A stretch of DNA of 64,000 bases from contig NZ_PYGJ01000005.1 of the NCBI RefSeq assembly GCF_003014475.1, positions 1 to 64,000 on the forward strand, in the 5' to 3' direction. Source of the stretch: Shimia abyssi. Its GTDB lineage: Bacteria; Pseudomonadota; Alphaproteobacteria; Rhodobacterales; Rhodobacteraceae. The notes under the pieces are model-generated. The model saw nothing but the letters and a program-made list of their open reading frames with translations, was not told where the DNA came from and searched no databases. Of this stretch, positions 33,869 through 42,631 are shown piece by piece; position 1 is the first letter of the stretch, and each line of letters begins with the position of its first letter. The position numbers and the translations under genes are program-made.

Positions 33869-33901
33869 GCTCCAAGGCTTAAGCCCCAAGCGATCACCTG
33901 T

Positions 33902-34714
33902 CTATGGCCCGGTCAGAAATCTCGGCTGTAAAACCACAATTGTCGGTCGATCCGGCAACGTGCGCAGGCTCACCTCAACGCTGCTTTCCCCTTCGTTCAC
34001 AATAGCATAGGCATCTGACATGCCATTCAAAAAACCCGAGAGCGTCCAACCCTCAAACCAATGCATCGGGATTACCACCTGCGCCCTCAGCTTACGCAGC
34101 ACCGTCATCATAGTAGGCACATCTAGGCTGGTTCCACCATCCACCGCTGCCATCACCACGTCGATCCGCCCAAGAGCTGCATATTGCGCCGGGTTGGGTT
34201 CATGATGCAGATGCCCCAGATGCCCGACACACAAACCGCCCACTTCAAAAACAAAGATTGAGTTGCCGTTTTCTTCTACCCCTCCAAAGGATCGGATATC
34301 AGTCGATACATTTCGGATCAACATCGTGCCAAGATCGAGATGATGATCAATCCCCTGCCCATACTCTCCCCACCCGGGTAATACATGCGTAATAGCCGGA
34401 TCGGGACTGGCCGTCCAATGGGTGCCATGGGCATGATTCATCGTGACCACATCAGGGATAAAATCCACATTGCCAACAAACCCGGTAAAATCCGTCACTG
34501 CCGACAGCCCATCATGGCTTTGAATCAGGAAAGAGGCATGGGAGATATAACTGATGCGCACGGCGTGTTTCTCAACCGGATCGCGAAACGACGCTTTGTG
34601 GAGATATTGAATGCCCGGCGTCGCTTCTGCCAGCGCGATGCAATGACTAACCCGCCGCTCTTGCGCGTGTGCAATACCTGAAGTCAGTAACAGTGCCAAT
34701 AGAATGCGTATCAT
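33902..34714 (-). CDS. Exported MBL-fold hydrolase, UlaG-like
   Basis: 270 residues with a signal peptide ending I-A-H-A-Q. The fold is suggested by ISYISHASFLIQSHDG, FIPDVVTMNHAHGTH and VVIPMHWFEG, which place histidines where the metallo-beta-lactamase fold has metal ligands. The first metal motif is N-H-A-H-G-T-H rather than the canonical H-x-H-x-D-H, so catalysis is uncertain. The gene is 33 bases upstream of the FAD oxidoreductase on the same strand, so a two-gene operon is possible. Confidence 0.75.
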   Translation of the reverse strand: MIRILLALLLTSGIAHAQERRVSHCIALAEATPGIQYLHKASFRDPVEKHAVRISYISHASFLIQSHDGLSAVTDFTGFVGNVDFIPDVVTMNHAHGTHWTASPDPAITHVLPGWGEYGQGIDHHLDLGTMLIRNVSTDIRSFGGVEENGNSIFVFEVGGLCVGHLGHLHHEPNPAQYAALGRIDVVMAAVDGGTSLDVPTMMTVLRKLRAQVVIPMHWFEGWTLSGFLNGMSDAYAIVNEGESSVEVSLRTLPDRPTIVVLQPRFLTGP

Positions 34715-34912
34715 ATCCGTGCCTCCCTGATCGTCAGGCTATCAGAGAATCGCTCTGCCACGCTCTACTGCTTTTGCAACAGCACAATATCGGCGTGCAA
34801 AAGCCGACCTCCGTTGCAACAGATAACGAGGGTGCCAATTCTGCGAGCAAACGACCAATTTGCGCTCACCAACCCTACGTAAAGGCGTCGATTACGCGGC
34901 CAACACCTTCAT

Positions 34913-34968
34913 CTTGCCAAAAATACTTTAGGGAATCACAGCTTTGCTGTGAGGGGGCAACGCCCCCA
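34913..34968. repeat. REP-like palindromic element, copy 2
   Basis: Same order as the element at 13091-13149: GCCAAAAATACTTTAGGG, an inner stem TCACAGC-TTT-GCTGTGA (34936-34952), then GGGGGC-AAC-GCCCCC (34953-34967). Inner stem sequences differ between copies while the outer parts match, a usual pattern for dispersed palindromic repeats. It follows the RimJ-like gene. The rest of the gap 34715-34981 has nothing recognised. Confidence 0.6.
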
Positions 34969-34981
34969 ACCAACCTCGCCC

Positions 34982-35572
34982 CTAAGCCTGACCCGCGAGT
35001 GTGCGTCCGCGCCGATCACCGCGCAAAGCCGCATACAGCACATGTGTGCGCCAACGCCCATTGATCTGCAAATAACTCTGCGCCACGCCTTCGTATTTAA
35101 AGCCCGACTTTTCCAACACCCCACGCGACGCAAGGTTTTCAGGTAAACATGCTGCCTCAATTCGGCTAAGATCCATGCGTTGAAACGCGTGATGCACCAC
35201 CGCTTCAATCGCTTCCCGCATAAAACCCTGCCGGGCATATTGTTGACCAATCCAATATCCCAGCGTCCCCGCCTGTGCCGGGCCACGCCGAATATTGTCT
35301 AGCGTAATCGCGCCCATTAGCATGTCATCACTGCGACGCAGTAGAAACAAAGGCATCGCGCTGTCATTGCTAATTGAGCGCTGCGCCCAATACACCCGAT
35401 TGGTAAAACTCTTACGGCTCAGATGGGTCGGCGCCCAAATCGGCTCCCATGGGATCAAAAAATCTGCGCTGTCGCTGCGCAGTTCGGCCCATTCCCGAAA
35501 GTCCGAATGGATCGGTGGGCGCAAAACCAACCGTTCCGTATCAATCCGCACCTTACGCCGATTGAGCAGCAT
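34982..35572 (-). CDS. GNAT-family acetyltransferase, RimJ/RimL-like
   Basis: 196 residues. The RimJ-type front (TERLVLRPPIHSDFREWAEL) is followed by LGYWIGQQYARQGFMREAIE with the acetyl-CoA loop, and the C-terminal ENLASRGVLEKSGFKYEGVA. RimJ and RimL acetylate N termini of ribosomal proteins S5 and L12; other members modify diverse amines. Its ATG overlaps the stop of the M16 peptidase gene as TGATG, so the two are translationally coupled. Confidence 0.88.
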   Translation of the reverse strand: MLLNRRKVRIDTERLVLRPPIHSDFREWAELRSDSADFLIPWEPIWAPTHLSRKSFTNRVYWAQRSISNDSAMPLFLLRRSDDMLMGAITLDNIRRGPAQAGTLGYWIGQQYARQGFMREAIEAVVHHAFQRMDLSRIEAACLPENLASRGVLEKSGFKYEGVAQSYLQINGRWRTHVLYAALRGDRRGRTLAGQA

Positions 35573-36834
35573 CAGGCAGCGCGCCTCCGCTGCAATGTGT
35601 CCAGATCAGGCGCACTGGACACAGGCCCATAAAGCGCCAGCGCCGGACGCGCGGCCACTGCCATATGCTCGGCAATCCGGCGCACATCCGCGTCGGTCAC
35701 AGCATCAATGCGTTCGACCGTCTCGCTTAACGCCGGAATGCGGTCCCAAATCGCCAGCATCCGTGCCAGCCGTTCGGCGCGGCTCGACGGGCTTTCCAGC
35801 CCCATCAGCAAGCCGGCTTTCATCTGCGTACGCGCCCGCGCAATCTCGGTCGGGTTCATATCCTCGGCGGCGCGCTTCAACTCGTCAATCGTGATCTGCT
35901 CCAGTTCGGCAATCTGCCCACCAGAGGTGCCCGCATAGATTGTGGTCATGCCCGTATCAGCATAGGCCCCGGTCTGTGCAAAGATCGAATAACACAAACC
36001 ACGCTTTTCGCGGATTTCCTGGAACAGACGGCTCGACATGCCCCCGCCCAAGGCGGTCGTGTAAATCTGTGCCGAATAAATATCAGGGCTGCGGTAATCC
36101 GGGCTCTCGAGACCAAGTGCAAAATGCGCCTGCTCCAGCTCTTTCTCGGTGCGGAATTCACCGCCGCCGAATTTCGCCGGTGCCACGGTAATTCCGGGTC
36201 CGCGCTCTAAATGGCCAAACAATTCTTCGGCCAGGCGCACAATCTCATCGTGATCGATGCCACCCGCAGCAGACAGTACCATCCGTTCGGGCCGGTAATG
36301 TTCGGACACAAATGCCGAAAAGTCATCACGCCCAAATCCGCGTACATGCGCGCCCTCGCCCAGAATGGTACGGCCCAGCGGCTGATTAGGATAGGCGCGT
36401 TCTTGAAGCCAGTCAAAAATCACGTCATCGGGCGTGTCCAGCGCCTGACCAATCTCTTGCAGGATCACACCCCGCTCAATCTCGATTTCGACCGGATCAA
36501 ACACCGGGTTCAATACGATATCGCCCACGACATCCAACGCCAGCGCCACATCATCTTTCAGCACACGCGCGTAATAGGCGGTTACCTCGCGACTGGTATA
36601 GGCGTTGATATAGCCGCCCACATCTTCGATGGCTTCGGCAATTTCCAGCGCATTGCGCCGCTTGGTACCTTTAAAGGCCATGTGCTCCAGAAAATGGGCA
36701 ATGCCATTCTCATGTGGTCGTTCATGACGACCACCGACATTGACCCATATTCCCACCGCGGCGGATTCCAGCCCCGGCATATGTTCCGTCACAACCCGAA
36801 AGCCGTTGGAAAGTGTGTGCAGTTCTACGGTCAA
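35572..36834 (-). CDS. M16-family zinc peptidase, processing-peptidase-like
   Basis: 420 residues, the size of the mitochondrial processing peptidase beta subunit and its alphaproteobacterial relatives. The inverted zinc motif H-x-x-E-H is in GIAHFLEHMAFKGTKRR near residue 47, with the downstream glutamate expected around residue 120. FQEIREKRGLCYSIFAQTGA marks the second domain. It probably degrades peptides in the cytoplasm. Start is TTG, overlapping the thrC stop as TTGA. Placement behind thrC and the oxidase genes is common in this bacterial group. Confidence 0.93.
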   Translation of the reverse strand: MTVELHTLSNGFRVVTEHMPGLESAAVGIWVNVGGRHERPHENGIAHFLEHMAFKGTKRRNALEIAEAIEDVGGYINAYTSREVTAYYARVLKDDVALALDVVGDIVLNPVFDPVEIEIERGVILQEIGQALDTPDDVIFDWLQERAYPNQPLGRTILGEGAHVRGFGRDDFSAFVSEHYRPERMVLSAAGGIDHDEIVRLAEELFGHLERGPGITVAPAKFGGGEFRTEKELEQAHFALGLESPDYRSPDIYSAQIYTTALGGGMSSRLFQEIREKRGLCYSIFAQTGAYADTGMTTIYAGTSGGQIAELEQITIDELKRAAEDMNPTEIARARTQMKAGLLMGLESPSSRAERLARMLAIWDRIPALSETVERIDAVTDADVRRIAEHMAVAARPALALYGPVSSAPDLDTLQRRRAA

Positions 36835-38219
36835 CGTTGGGCAATCCGTTCCTTGATGAGAGTTTCCAGATGCTCCAGATCATTGGGCACGCGCGTCACA
36901 TGTTCTTCGCGATGCATCATATCGTCCATATGCGGCGGTAGCACCGGTCGCGCGCCCATGGCCTGTTCAACAGCGTCAGGGAATTTTGCCGGATGGGCAG
37001 TGGCCAAAGTGATCATGGGTGTCCCGGAAAGGTTTTCTTTTCCAACCTTTACCCCAACTGCCGAGTGCGGGCAAAGAACTTCTCCGCAGCTTACAAATTC
37101 CTCGGATATTACCGCCAAGGTTTCCGCTTCCGAAGCCCGGCCCGAGCTGAAATGATCGCGCAGGGTTTCCATCGCGCCCTGACTGATAGTGAAAGACCCA
37201 TCCTTGAGTTCCTCCATCAATTGCGCCACAGCACCGCCATCCCGGCCATAGGCATCAAAAAGCGCGCGCTCAAAATTCGAGCTGACTTGAATATCCATCG
37301 ACGGGCTGATCGAAGGCGTCACACCATCCTTGGTATACGCCCCGCTTTCCATCGTGCGGTGCAGAATGTCGTTCTGGTTGGTGGCGATCACCAGTTTCTC
37401 GATGGGTAGCCCCATCTTTTTGGCAATGTAACCGGCAAAAATGTCGCCAAAGTTCCCAGTTGGCACAGTGAACGACACTTTGCGATGCGGCGCACCAAGG
37501 CTCACGGCGGAGGTAAAGAAGTATACCACTTGCGCCAGAACCCGCGCCCAGTTGATCGAATTCACACCCGCCAGTTTCACACCGTCACGGAACTCGAAAT
37601 CGTTGAACATGTCTTTCAGCTTGGCCTGACAATCGTCAAAATCACCATCCAGCGCCAGCGCGTGCACGTTGGCATCGTCTGGTGTGGTCATCTGCTTGCG
37701 CTGAATGTCACTCACCCGGCCATGCGGGAACAGGATGAACACATCTACGTTGTCCAAACCCCGAAACGCTTCAATCGCAGCCGACCCAGTATCGCCACTT
37801 GTTGCGCCCACGATGGTCACACGTTCATCGCGGCGGTCCAGCGAAAACTGGAATAGCTGACCAATCAGCTGCATGGCAAAATCCTTGAACGCCAGCGTCG
37901 GCCCGTGAAACAGTTCAAGTAAATAGTGATTGGGTGCCAGCTGTACCAGCGGCGCCCGTGCATCGTGGCGAAAACCCGCATACGCGCGGGCGATAATAAC
38001 CTTAAACTCTTCATCGGTGAATGCATCACCCACAAACGGGCGCATCACCTTAAACGCAGCCTCTTCATAAGACAGCCCAGCCAATGCCGCGATGTCCTCC
38101 GGGCTCATCGTCGGGATGGCTTCGGGCACATAAAGCCCCCCATCCCGCGCCAGCCCGGTCAGCATGGCCTCTTCAAAGCTTAGTTCAGGTGCGTTTCCAC
38201 GGGTCGAAATGTATTTCAC
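36831..38219 (-). CDS. thrC: Threonine synthase
   Basis: 462 residues, matching the longer threonine synthases of this group. A PLP enzyme making threonine from O-phosphohomoserine. YISTRGNAPELSFEEAMLTG opens the protein. The PLP lysine is in TLAFKDFAMQLIGQ near residue 110, and GATSGDTGSAAIEAFRG and VPTGNFGDIFAGY bind the cofactor phosphate. I start at GTG 38219, five bases after the surf1 stop; the open frame extends further into surf1 but without family similarity. Overlaps the M16 gene by four bases. Confidence 0.95.
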   Translation of the reverse strand: MKYISTRGNAPELSFEEAMLTGLARDGGLYVPEAIPTMSPEDIAALAGLSYEEAAFKVMRPFVGDAFTDEEFKVIIARAYAGFRHDARAPLVQLAPNHYLLELFHGPTLAFKDFAMQLIGQLFQFSLDRRDERVTIVGATSGDTGSAAIEAFRGLDNVDVFILFPHGRVSDIQRKQMTTPDDANVHALALDGDFDDCQAKLKDMFNDFEFRDGVKLAGVNSINWARVLAQVVYFFTSAVSLGAPHRKVSFTVPTGNFGDIFAGYIAKKMGLPIEKLVIATNQNDILHRTMESGAYTKDGVTPSISPSMDIQVSSNFERALFDAYGRDGGAVAQLMEELKDGSFTISQGAMETLRDHFSSGRASEAETLAVISEEFVSCGEVLCPHSAVGVKVGKENLSGTPMITLATAHPAKFPDAVEQAMGARPVLPPHMDDMMHREEHVTRVPNDLEHLETLIKERIAQR

Positions 38220-38224
38220 AGGAC

Positions 38225-38902
38225 TCAGGCCTTTTCGCTTTTGCGCAGTCGATGCAGGTAATAGAGCGTCATCGCGACCCAGACAATCGCCAGTCCGAAC
38301 CATGTCACGATATATTCCAGATGATCATTTGCAATCCCAGATGTGTCGACCGGTAAAGGCGTCACCGTTGGGTCATTTTCCGACGTTTCGCGCAGCACGA
38401 TCAACACCGGCTCGGCACCAAGCGCATCTGCCATAACCGACACGTCCCGCGCAAACCAGATATTGGCTGCCAGATCATTTTGGGGCGTATAGCTGTCTAC
38501 TTCGTTAGGCCAATGCAAATTGCCCTCGATCATTGCATCCACTTTGGGTCGCGTCACATCCTTTTGCGGTGGCTTAATCCAACCACGATCCACCATCACA
38601 CGCCGACCGTCGCTGGTCTCAAACGCGGCGACAATCCGATAAACGGCACCCACGTCGCGGGTCGAGGCCAAGACATGCAACTCTTCGCCGGTAAACTGCC
38701 CCGCGGCGCGGACCGCCAGAAACCGATCCGACACCGGGTCCGGCTTTGCAGGAAGGTCGGCGGCCACCGCGCCAATACGTGCCGAGATATCCGACAAATA
38801 GGCTTCTTTCTCACCCATGCGCTGCACTTGCCATACGCCAAGCGACACCAGAACCACGGTTCCCAGAACACCAAAGAAGAGTGGAAGAAGATATCGGGCC
38901 AC
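38225..38902 (-). CDS. SURF1-family cytochrome oxidase assembly protein
   Basis: About 225 residues with one membrane helix near each end and a large periplasmic part. VLVSLGVWQVQRMGEKEAYL near the N terminus and VMVDRGWIKPPQKD are family blocks, and VTWFGLAIVWVAMTLYYLHR is the C-terminal helix. SURF1 helps insert heme a into subunit I of the aa3 oxidase. I choose GTG at 38902 because AAGGAG lies six bases upstream; an in-frame TTG six codons earlier contains that AAGGAG within its coding part. Separated from ctaE by a strong hairpin. Confidence 0.92.
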   Translation of the reverse strand: MARYLLPLFFGVLGTVVLVSLGVWQVQRMGEKEAYLSDISARIGAVAADLPAKPDPVSDRFLAVRAAGQFTGEELHVLASTRDVGAVYRIVAAFETSDGRRVMVDRGWIKPPQKDVTRPKVDAMIEGNLHWPNEVDSYTPQNDLAANIWFARDVSVMADALGAEPVLIVLRETSENDPTVTPLPVDTSGIANDHLEYIVTWFGLAIVWVAMTLYYLHRLRKSEKA

Positions 38903-38924
38903 GCAGGGCTCCTTGCACAAAAGA

Positions 38925-38955
38925 AAAACGCGGACAGTAAAACCATCCGCGTTTT
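38925..38955 (-). terminator. Rho-independent terminator after ctaE
   Basis: AAAACGCGGA and TCCGCGTTTT form a perfect ten-base stem with an eleven-base loop; on the minus strand it is followed by TTCTTTT. It lies between ctaE and surf1 and should limit read-through into surf1-thrC. Confidence 0.8.
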
Positions 38956-39008
38956 CTTAATCTTATTCTTATTCAGGTTTCAACCGGCTCAAGCCATATG
39001 CGCCAGGC

Positions 39009-39809
39009 TTATTGACCCCATACATAGACTGCTGCGAACAAGAACAGCCAAACCACGTCAACAAAGTGCCAATACCAAGCCGCCGCTTCGAAACCGACAT
39101 GTTTATCTTGGGTGAAGTGTCCCTTCATCAGACGCAACAGGCAGACAAACAAGAAGATTGTTCCGATCACAACATGCGCACCGTGGAACCCGGTCGCCAT
39201 GAAGAATGACGCGCCATAGACGTTGCCAGCAAAACCAAACGCCGCGTGGCTGTATTCATAGACCTGGAAAACGGTAAAGATCGCGCCAAGGGCAATCGCG
39301 ATGATCAAACCCCATTTCATGTCTTCACGGTTGTTCTCGTGCACCAGCGCGTGGTGCGCCCAGGTTGCTGCACAGCCCGAACACAACAGGATCAGCGTGT
39401 TAATCAATGGCAGGTGCCATGGGTCAAACGTCTCGATACCGACGGGTGGCCATGGGCCATCTACTGCGGGGCTCAGCGGGCCCATCGGGTACATGGCGTG
39501 TTTGAAGAAAGTCCAGAACCACGCCGAAAAGAACATAACCTCGGACATGATAAACAGGATAAAGCCATAGCGCAGACCAATCTGCACCACTGGCGTGTGA
39601 TCGCCAACACGGCTTTCTGTAACCACCTCGGCCCACCAGCCGAACATGACGTAAAGAACAGCCACCAGACCAATCAGGAACATCCATGGGCCATTGTCGT
39701 GCATCCACAGAACCGCACCGAACAGCATGATAAAGCCACCCAATGCGCCCAGGAACGGCCACCACGAGGGTGGCAAAATATGATAATCGTGATTTTTTGC
39801 GTGCGCCAT
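39009..39809 (-). CDS. ctaE: Cytochrome c oxidase subunit III
   Basis: 266 residues with seven membrane helices. Typical features are the N-terminal [35 protein letters not shown] near the middle and [20 protein letters not shown] with the conserved histidine. A C-terminal [12 protein letters not shown] ends the family signature. It stabilises the aa3 oxidase and the proton uptake site in the inner membrane. Subunit I (ctaD) is not in the window, as is usual for this group. Confidence 0.97.
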   Translation of the reverse strand: MAHAKNHDYHILPPSWWPFLGALGGFIMLFGAVLWMHDNGPWMFLIGLVAVLYVMFGWWAEVVTESRVGDHTPVVQIGLRYGFILFIMSEVMFFSAWFWTFFKHAMYPMGPLSPAVDGPWPPVGIETFDPWHLPLINTLILLCSGCAATWAHHALVHENNREDMKWGLIIAIALGAIFTVFQVYEYSHAAFGFAGNVYGASFFMATGFHGAHVVIGTIFLFVCLLRLMKGHFTQDKHVGFEAAAWYWHFVDVVWLFLFAAVYVWGQ

Positions 39810-39840
39810 TTTTTCTCTCTTCCCCTCGTTGGAAGCTTTT

Positions 39841-40416
39841 TTAGTTTACGTCCGTCTCACCCGTCCGCGTCAAAGACGCGGTTTCTTCGGGCAAATCGAT
39901 TTCAAAGAACGTGTAACCCAGCGTTATCACCTTGACGAATTTCGCGTCGCGGTCATCAACAATTTCGGGATCCACGTAAAAACTCACTGGCATTGTCACC
40001 CGCTCACCGGGTTGCAGAACCTGCTCTTCAAAGCAAAAACAGTCGATCTTGGTAAAGAACCCACCTGCGTCATAGGGGGCTACATTATAGCTGGCTGACC
40101 CGGCGATGGGACGATCAGTCGGGTTGTACGCCTCATAGAAGGCCAGTCCCGTTTCACCAATTCGGATTTCCATCTCGCGCTGCATGGGTTTGAATTCCCA
40201 AGGCATGTCGCGCTCCTTAGAGGCGTCAAAACGCACCTTGATGGTTTTATCAAGGATCACATCAGACCCATCTGCCGCAACATTTGTGACACCACCAAAG
40301 CCTGTCACGCGACAGAACCAATCGTAAAACGGCACCGACGCCCACGCCAGCGCACCCATCACGATTACAACGCTTACCGCCTGAACAGCTGTCTTATTTT
40401 TACCCTGCATAGCCAT
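39841..40416 (-). CDS. ctaG: Cytochrome c oxidase assembly protein CtaG/Cox11
   Basis: 191 residues: one N-terminal membrane helix ([20 protein letters not shown]) then a periplasmic immunoglobulin-like domain. The copper motif C-F-C-F lies in [15 protein letters not shown], and the first copper cysteine in [12 protein letters not shown] is present. It delivers copper to the CuB site of subunit I. The ATG overlaps the stop of the small upstream gene (TGATG). Confidence 0.96.
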   Translation of the reverse strand: MAMQGKNKTAVQAVSVVIVMGALAWASVPFYDWFCRVTGFGGVTNVAADGSDVILDKTIKVRFDASKERDMPWEFKPMQREMEIRIGETGLAFYEAYNPTDRPIAGSASYNVAPYDAGGFFTKIDCFCFEEQVLQPGERVTMPVSFYVDPEIVDDRDAKFVKVITLGYTFFEIDLPEETASLTRTGETDVN

Positions 40417-40577
40417 CAGTTCGTCATCACCGAATTTTCAGGCTCATAGTCCCCGCGGGTCACTTTGACCACGGTTAAGCCAAAGACAATTGCGATAAAG
40501 CCGACCAAGACTAAGGCCACCCCAAGGTTGCGGCCAAAGCGGCGTTTGTGAATCTCGTGTTCTGCACGAAAACTCAT
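40416..40577 (-). CDS. 53-residue CoxF-like membrane protein of the oxidase operon
   Basis: A short gene between ctaB and ctaG. It encodes [20 protein letters not shown] followed by a membrane helix ([17 protein letters not shown]) and a short acidic tail ending SVMTN. Size and position match the small ORF (CoxF-like) found here in many alphaproteobacterial oxidase operons, of uncertain function, perhaps assembly. It starts two bases after the ctaB stop, and its own stop overlaps the ctaG start, so it is translationally coupled. Confidence 0.85.
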   Translation of the reverse strand: MSFRAEHEIHKRRFGRNLGVALVLVGFIAIVFGLTVVKVTRGDYEPENSVMTN

Positions 40578-40579
40578 GC

Positions 40580-41518
40580 TCACCAGCCCCCCAGTCCGTA
40601 AGGCGCCAAGGCGCTCTCGGCAAGTATCGCACCGAAATGCAGGAATAGGTAGAGCAGCGACAAGCCAAAGAATGATTTCTCGCGCTTGAACCCATCCGCC
40701 TCAGACGCCTCTTCCGAGCGGCGCCAGATTGCAACTGCGCCAATGATAAACAACGCGTTCAGCACCAGCGATGTCGCCAGATAAATCGGACCACCGACAC
40801 CGGTAAAGGCCATGCCCACGGCAATGATCGCCAACAACAGCGTGTAAACGAGGATGTGGTTGCGCGTCGAACGGCGCCCGTGGGTCACGTGCAGCATCGG
40901 AACGCCCGCATCCTTGTAGTCAGATTTCATAAACAGGCACAGCGCCCAGAAATGCGGAGGCGTCCACATAAAAATCAACGTGAACATCAAAACGCTTTCG
41001 ACGGATACGCCACCGGTCACAGCCGCCCAACCGATCATCGGAGGAAACGCACCCGCCGCACCACCGATCACAATGTTCTGCGGCGTCCAGCGTTTAAGCC
41101 ACATGGTGTAAATCACCACGTAAAAGAAAATCGTGAATGCCAGCAGCCCCGCGGCCACAAAGTTGGTCGCAAGGCCCAGCATCACAACAGAGAAGCCAGA
41201 CAGCGCAACGCCAATCGCCATCGCCTCACCCGGCTCAACCTTGCCAGATGGGATCGGGCGATTTTGCGTGCGTTTCATCACATGATCGATGTCGGCATCC
41301 CACCACATGTTTAAAGCACCAGAGGCACCGCCACCCACTGCAATGAACAGAATCGCGCAAAACGCAACAAAAGGGTGCACATATCCCGGCGCAGCCAACA
41401 GCCCAACGGCAGCCGTGAACACCACAAGCGACATCACGCGAGGTTTGAGCAGGGCGAAATAATCGCCGAACCCGGCCTCGTTTGTGCTGGCTTGCGTATT
41501 AATGCTTGCGTCGCTCAT
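40580..41518 (-). CDS. ctaB: Protoheme IX farnesyltransferase
   Basis: 312 residues with eight or nine membrane helices of the UbiA superfamily. It converts heme b to heme o, the precursor of heme a for the aa3 oxidase. The prenyl-binding aspartate motifs are visible: N-M-W-W-D-A-D-I-D near residue 70 and the second-loop [15 protein letters not shown]. Also visible are [12 protein letters not shown] and [19 protein letters not shown]. Same strand as ctaC, separated by about 80 bases with a GC hairpin. Confidence 0.97.
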   Translation of the reverse strand: MSDASINTQASTNEAGFGDYFALLKPRVMSLVVFTAAVGLLAAPGYVHPFVAFCAILFIAVGGGASGALNMWWDADIDHVMKRTQNRPIPSGKVEPGEAMAIGVALSGFSVVMLGLATNFVAAGLLAFTIFFYVVIYTMWLKRWTPQNIVIGGAAGAFPPMIGWAAVTGGVSVESVLMFTLIFMWTPPHFWALCLFMKSDYKDAGVPMLHVTHGRRSTRNHILVYTLLLAIIAVGMAFTGVGGPIYLATSLVLNALFIIGAVAIWRRSEEASEADGFKREKSFFGLSLLYLFLHFGAILAESALAPYGLGGW

Positions 41519-41574
41519 CTGTTCTTCCTTGCGGGGTCAACGGGCGGGGCCCCTCAACCAAAAGCTTGTCAGAA

Positions 41575-41592
41575 GGCGGGGGAGCCCCCGCC
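41575..41592 (-). other. GC hairpin between ctaC and ctaB
   Basis: GGCGGGG and CCCCGCC form a perfect seven-base stem with a four-base loop just past the ctaC stop. No T-tract follows, so it is more likely an mRNA 3'-end stabiliser or partial attenuator than a full terminator. Confidence 0.45.
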
Positions 41593-41599
41593 ATCTCAA

Positions 41600-42448
41600 T
41601 CAATCAGCCGAAGCCACTTTCACTGCAGGCAGGCTTGCGGGATTGCCAGCATACTCTTCGATCGCGCCCTTCAGCCACTCTTGGTATTTCTCTTCTGAAA
41701 CAACCTCGACAGTAATTGGCATGTATGCGTGGTCCTTACCGCAGAGTTCCGAGCATTGGCCGAAATAGATGCCTTCACGCTCGGCTTCGAACCACAATTG
41801 CGCAATACGGCCCGGAACGGCGTCTTGCTTGACGCCAAACGCTGGGATCGTCCATGCATGGATCACGTCGGCACCTGTTACATCCATCACCACGGTCTTG
41901 CCGATTGGCACAACAACCTTGGTATCGGTTGCCAGAAGATATTCGTCAGGCGCATAGCCATTCTCTTCCAGAGCCGTCTTGCCCAACATAAAGCTTTCGA
42001 ATTCGAACTCGTGATCGGTGTATTCATAACCCCAGTACCACTGGTATCCAGTGACCTTGATGTGCACATCACCTTCAGGAATCTCCTGCTGGTTAAACAG
42101 CACCGGCAACGAGAACGCGCCGATAAAGACCAGGATCACTATCGGAATCAAAGTCCAAGCGATTTCCACCGTCGTGTTATGGGTAAATGTGGATGGGGTC
42201 GGATTGGCGCGGCGGTTGTAGCGCACGATCACGATAAGAATCAGCGCGCTAACAAACGCAACGATGGCTGTGATAATGACCAGCAGCATAAAATCCAGCG
42301 ATTGGATCTGGCGTGCCAGCTCGGTTGCAGCGGGTTGGAACCCGATGCCTTTCGGGACCGGTTTGCCCACTGTTTCAACGCTCTGAGCGATTGCCGGAAC
42401 GGCTGTGATGGCTGCCAATAGGCCCAGGACTGTCGAGAGAATTCGCAT
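41600..42448 (-). CDS. ctaC: Cytochrome c oxidase subunit II
   Basis: 282 residues. A signal peptide ([20 protein letters not shown]) precedes two membrane helices, and a periplasmic cupredoxin domain holds the CuA centre. The CuA motif [12 protein letters not shown] is near residue 230, with the other ligand histidine in [12 protein letters not shown]. It accepts electrons from cytochrome c. First gene of the ctaC-ctaB-coxF-ctaG-ctaE cluster. An FNR-type box lies about 150 bases upstream, so oxygen control is possible. Confidence 0.97.
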   Translation of the reverse strand: MRILSTVLGLLAAITAVPAIAQSVETVGKPVPKGIGFQPAATELARQIQSLDFMLLVIITAIVAFVSALILIVIVRYNRRANPTPSTFTHNTTVEIAWTLIPIVILVFIGAFSLPVLFNQQEIPEGDVHIKVTGYQWYWGYEYTDHEFEFESFMLGKTALEENGYAPDEYLLATDTKVVVPIGKTVVMDVTGADVIHAWTIPAFGVKQDAVPGRIAQLWFEAEREGIYFGQCSELCGKDHAYMPITVEVVSEEKYQEWLKGAIEEYAGNPASLPAVKVASAD

Positions 42449-42597
42449 GTGTCACCCTGATCGGTTGCGGTGTTGTTCTATGTCTAAACGACAGGACACG
42501 ACGCGGCTTGCGTGGAATCCTGTTGTTGTTTCGCGCCTAGAAACCATATTCTAACGCACAGATAAAGATCGAAGCTTGCGGCAAACAGACGCTTTTT

Positions 42598-42611
42598 TTG
42601 ATTTAGATCAA
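42598..42611. promoter_or_regulatory. FNR/FnrL-type box
   Basis: TTGAT-TTAG-ATCAA is a perfect match to the FNR/FnrL consensus TTGAT-N4-ATCAA. It lies between the divergent ctaC and tldD genes, 20 bases before the tldD start and 150 bases from the ctaC start. Its place so near the tldD start would suit repression of tldD or control of ctaC from a distance. Binding is predicted from sequence only. Confidence 0.65.
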
Positions 42612-42631
42612 ATAACCGGGGATAACCGAGC

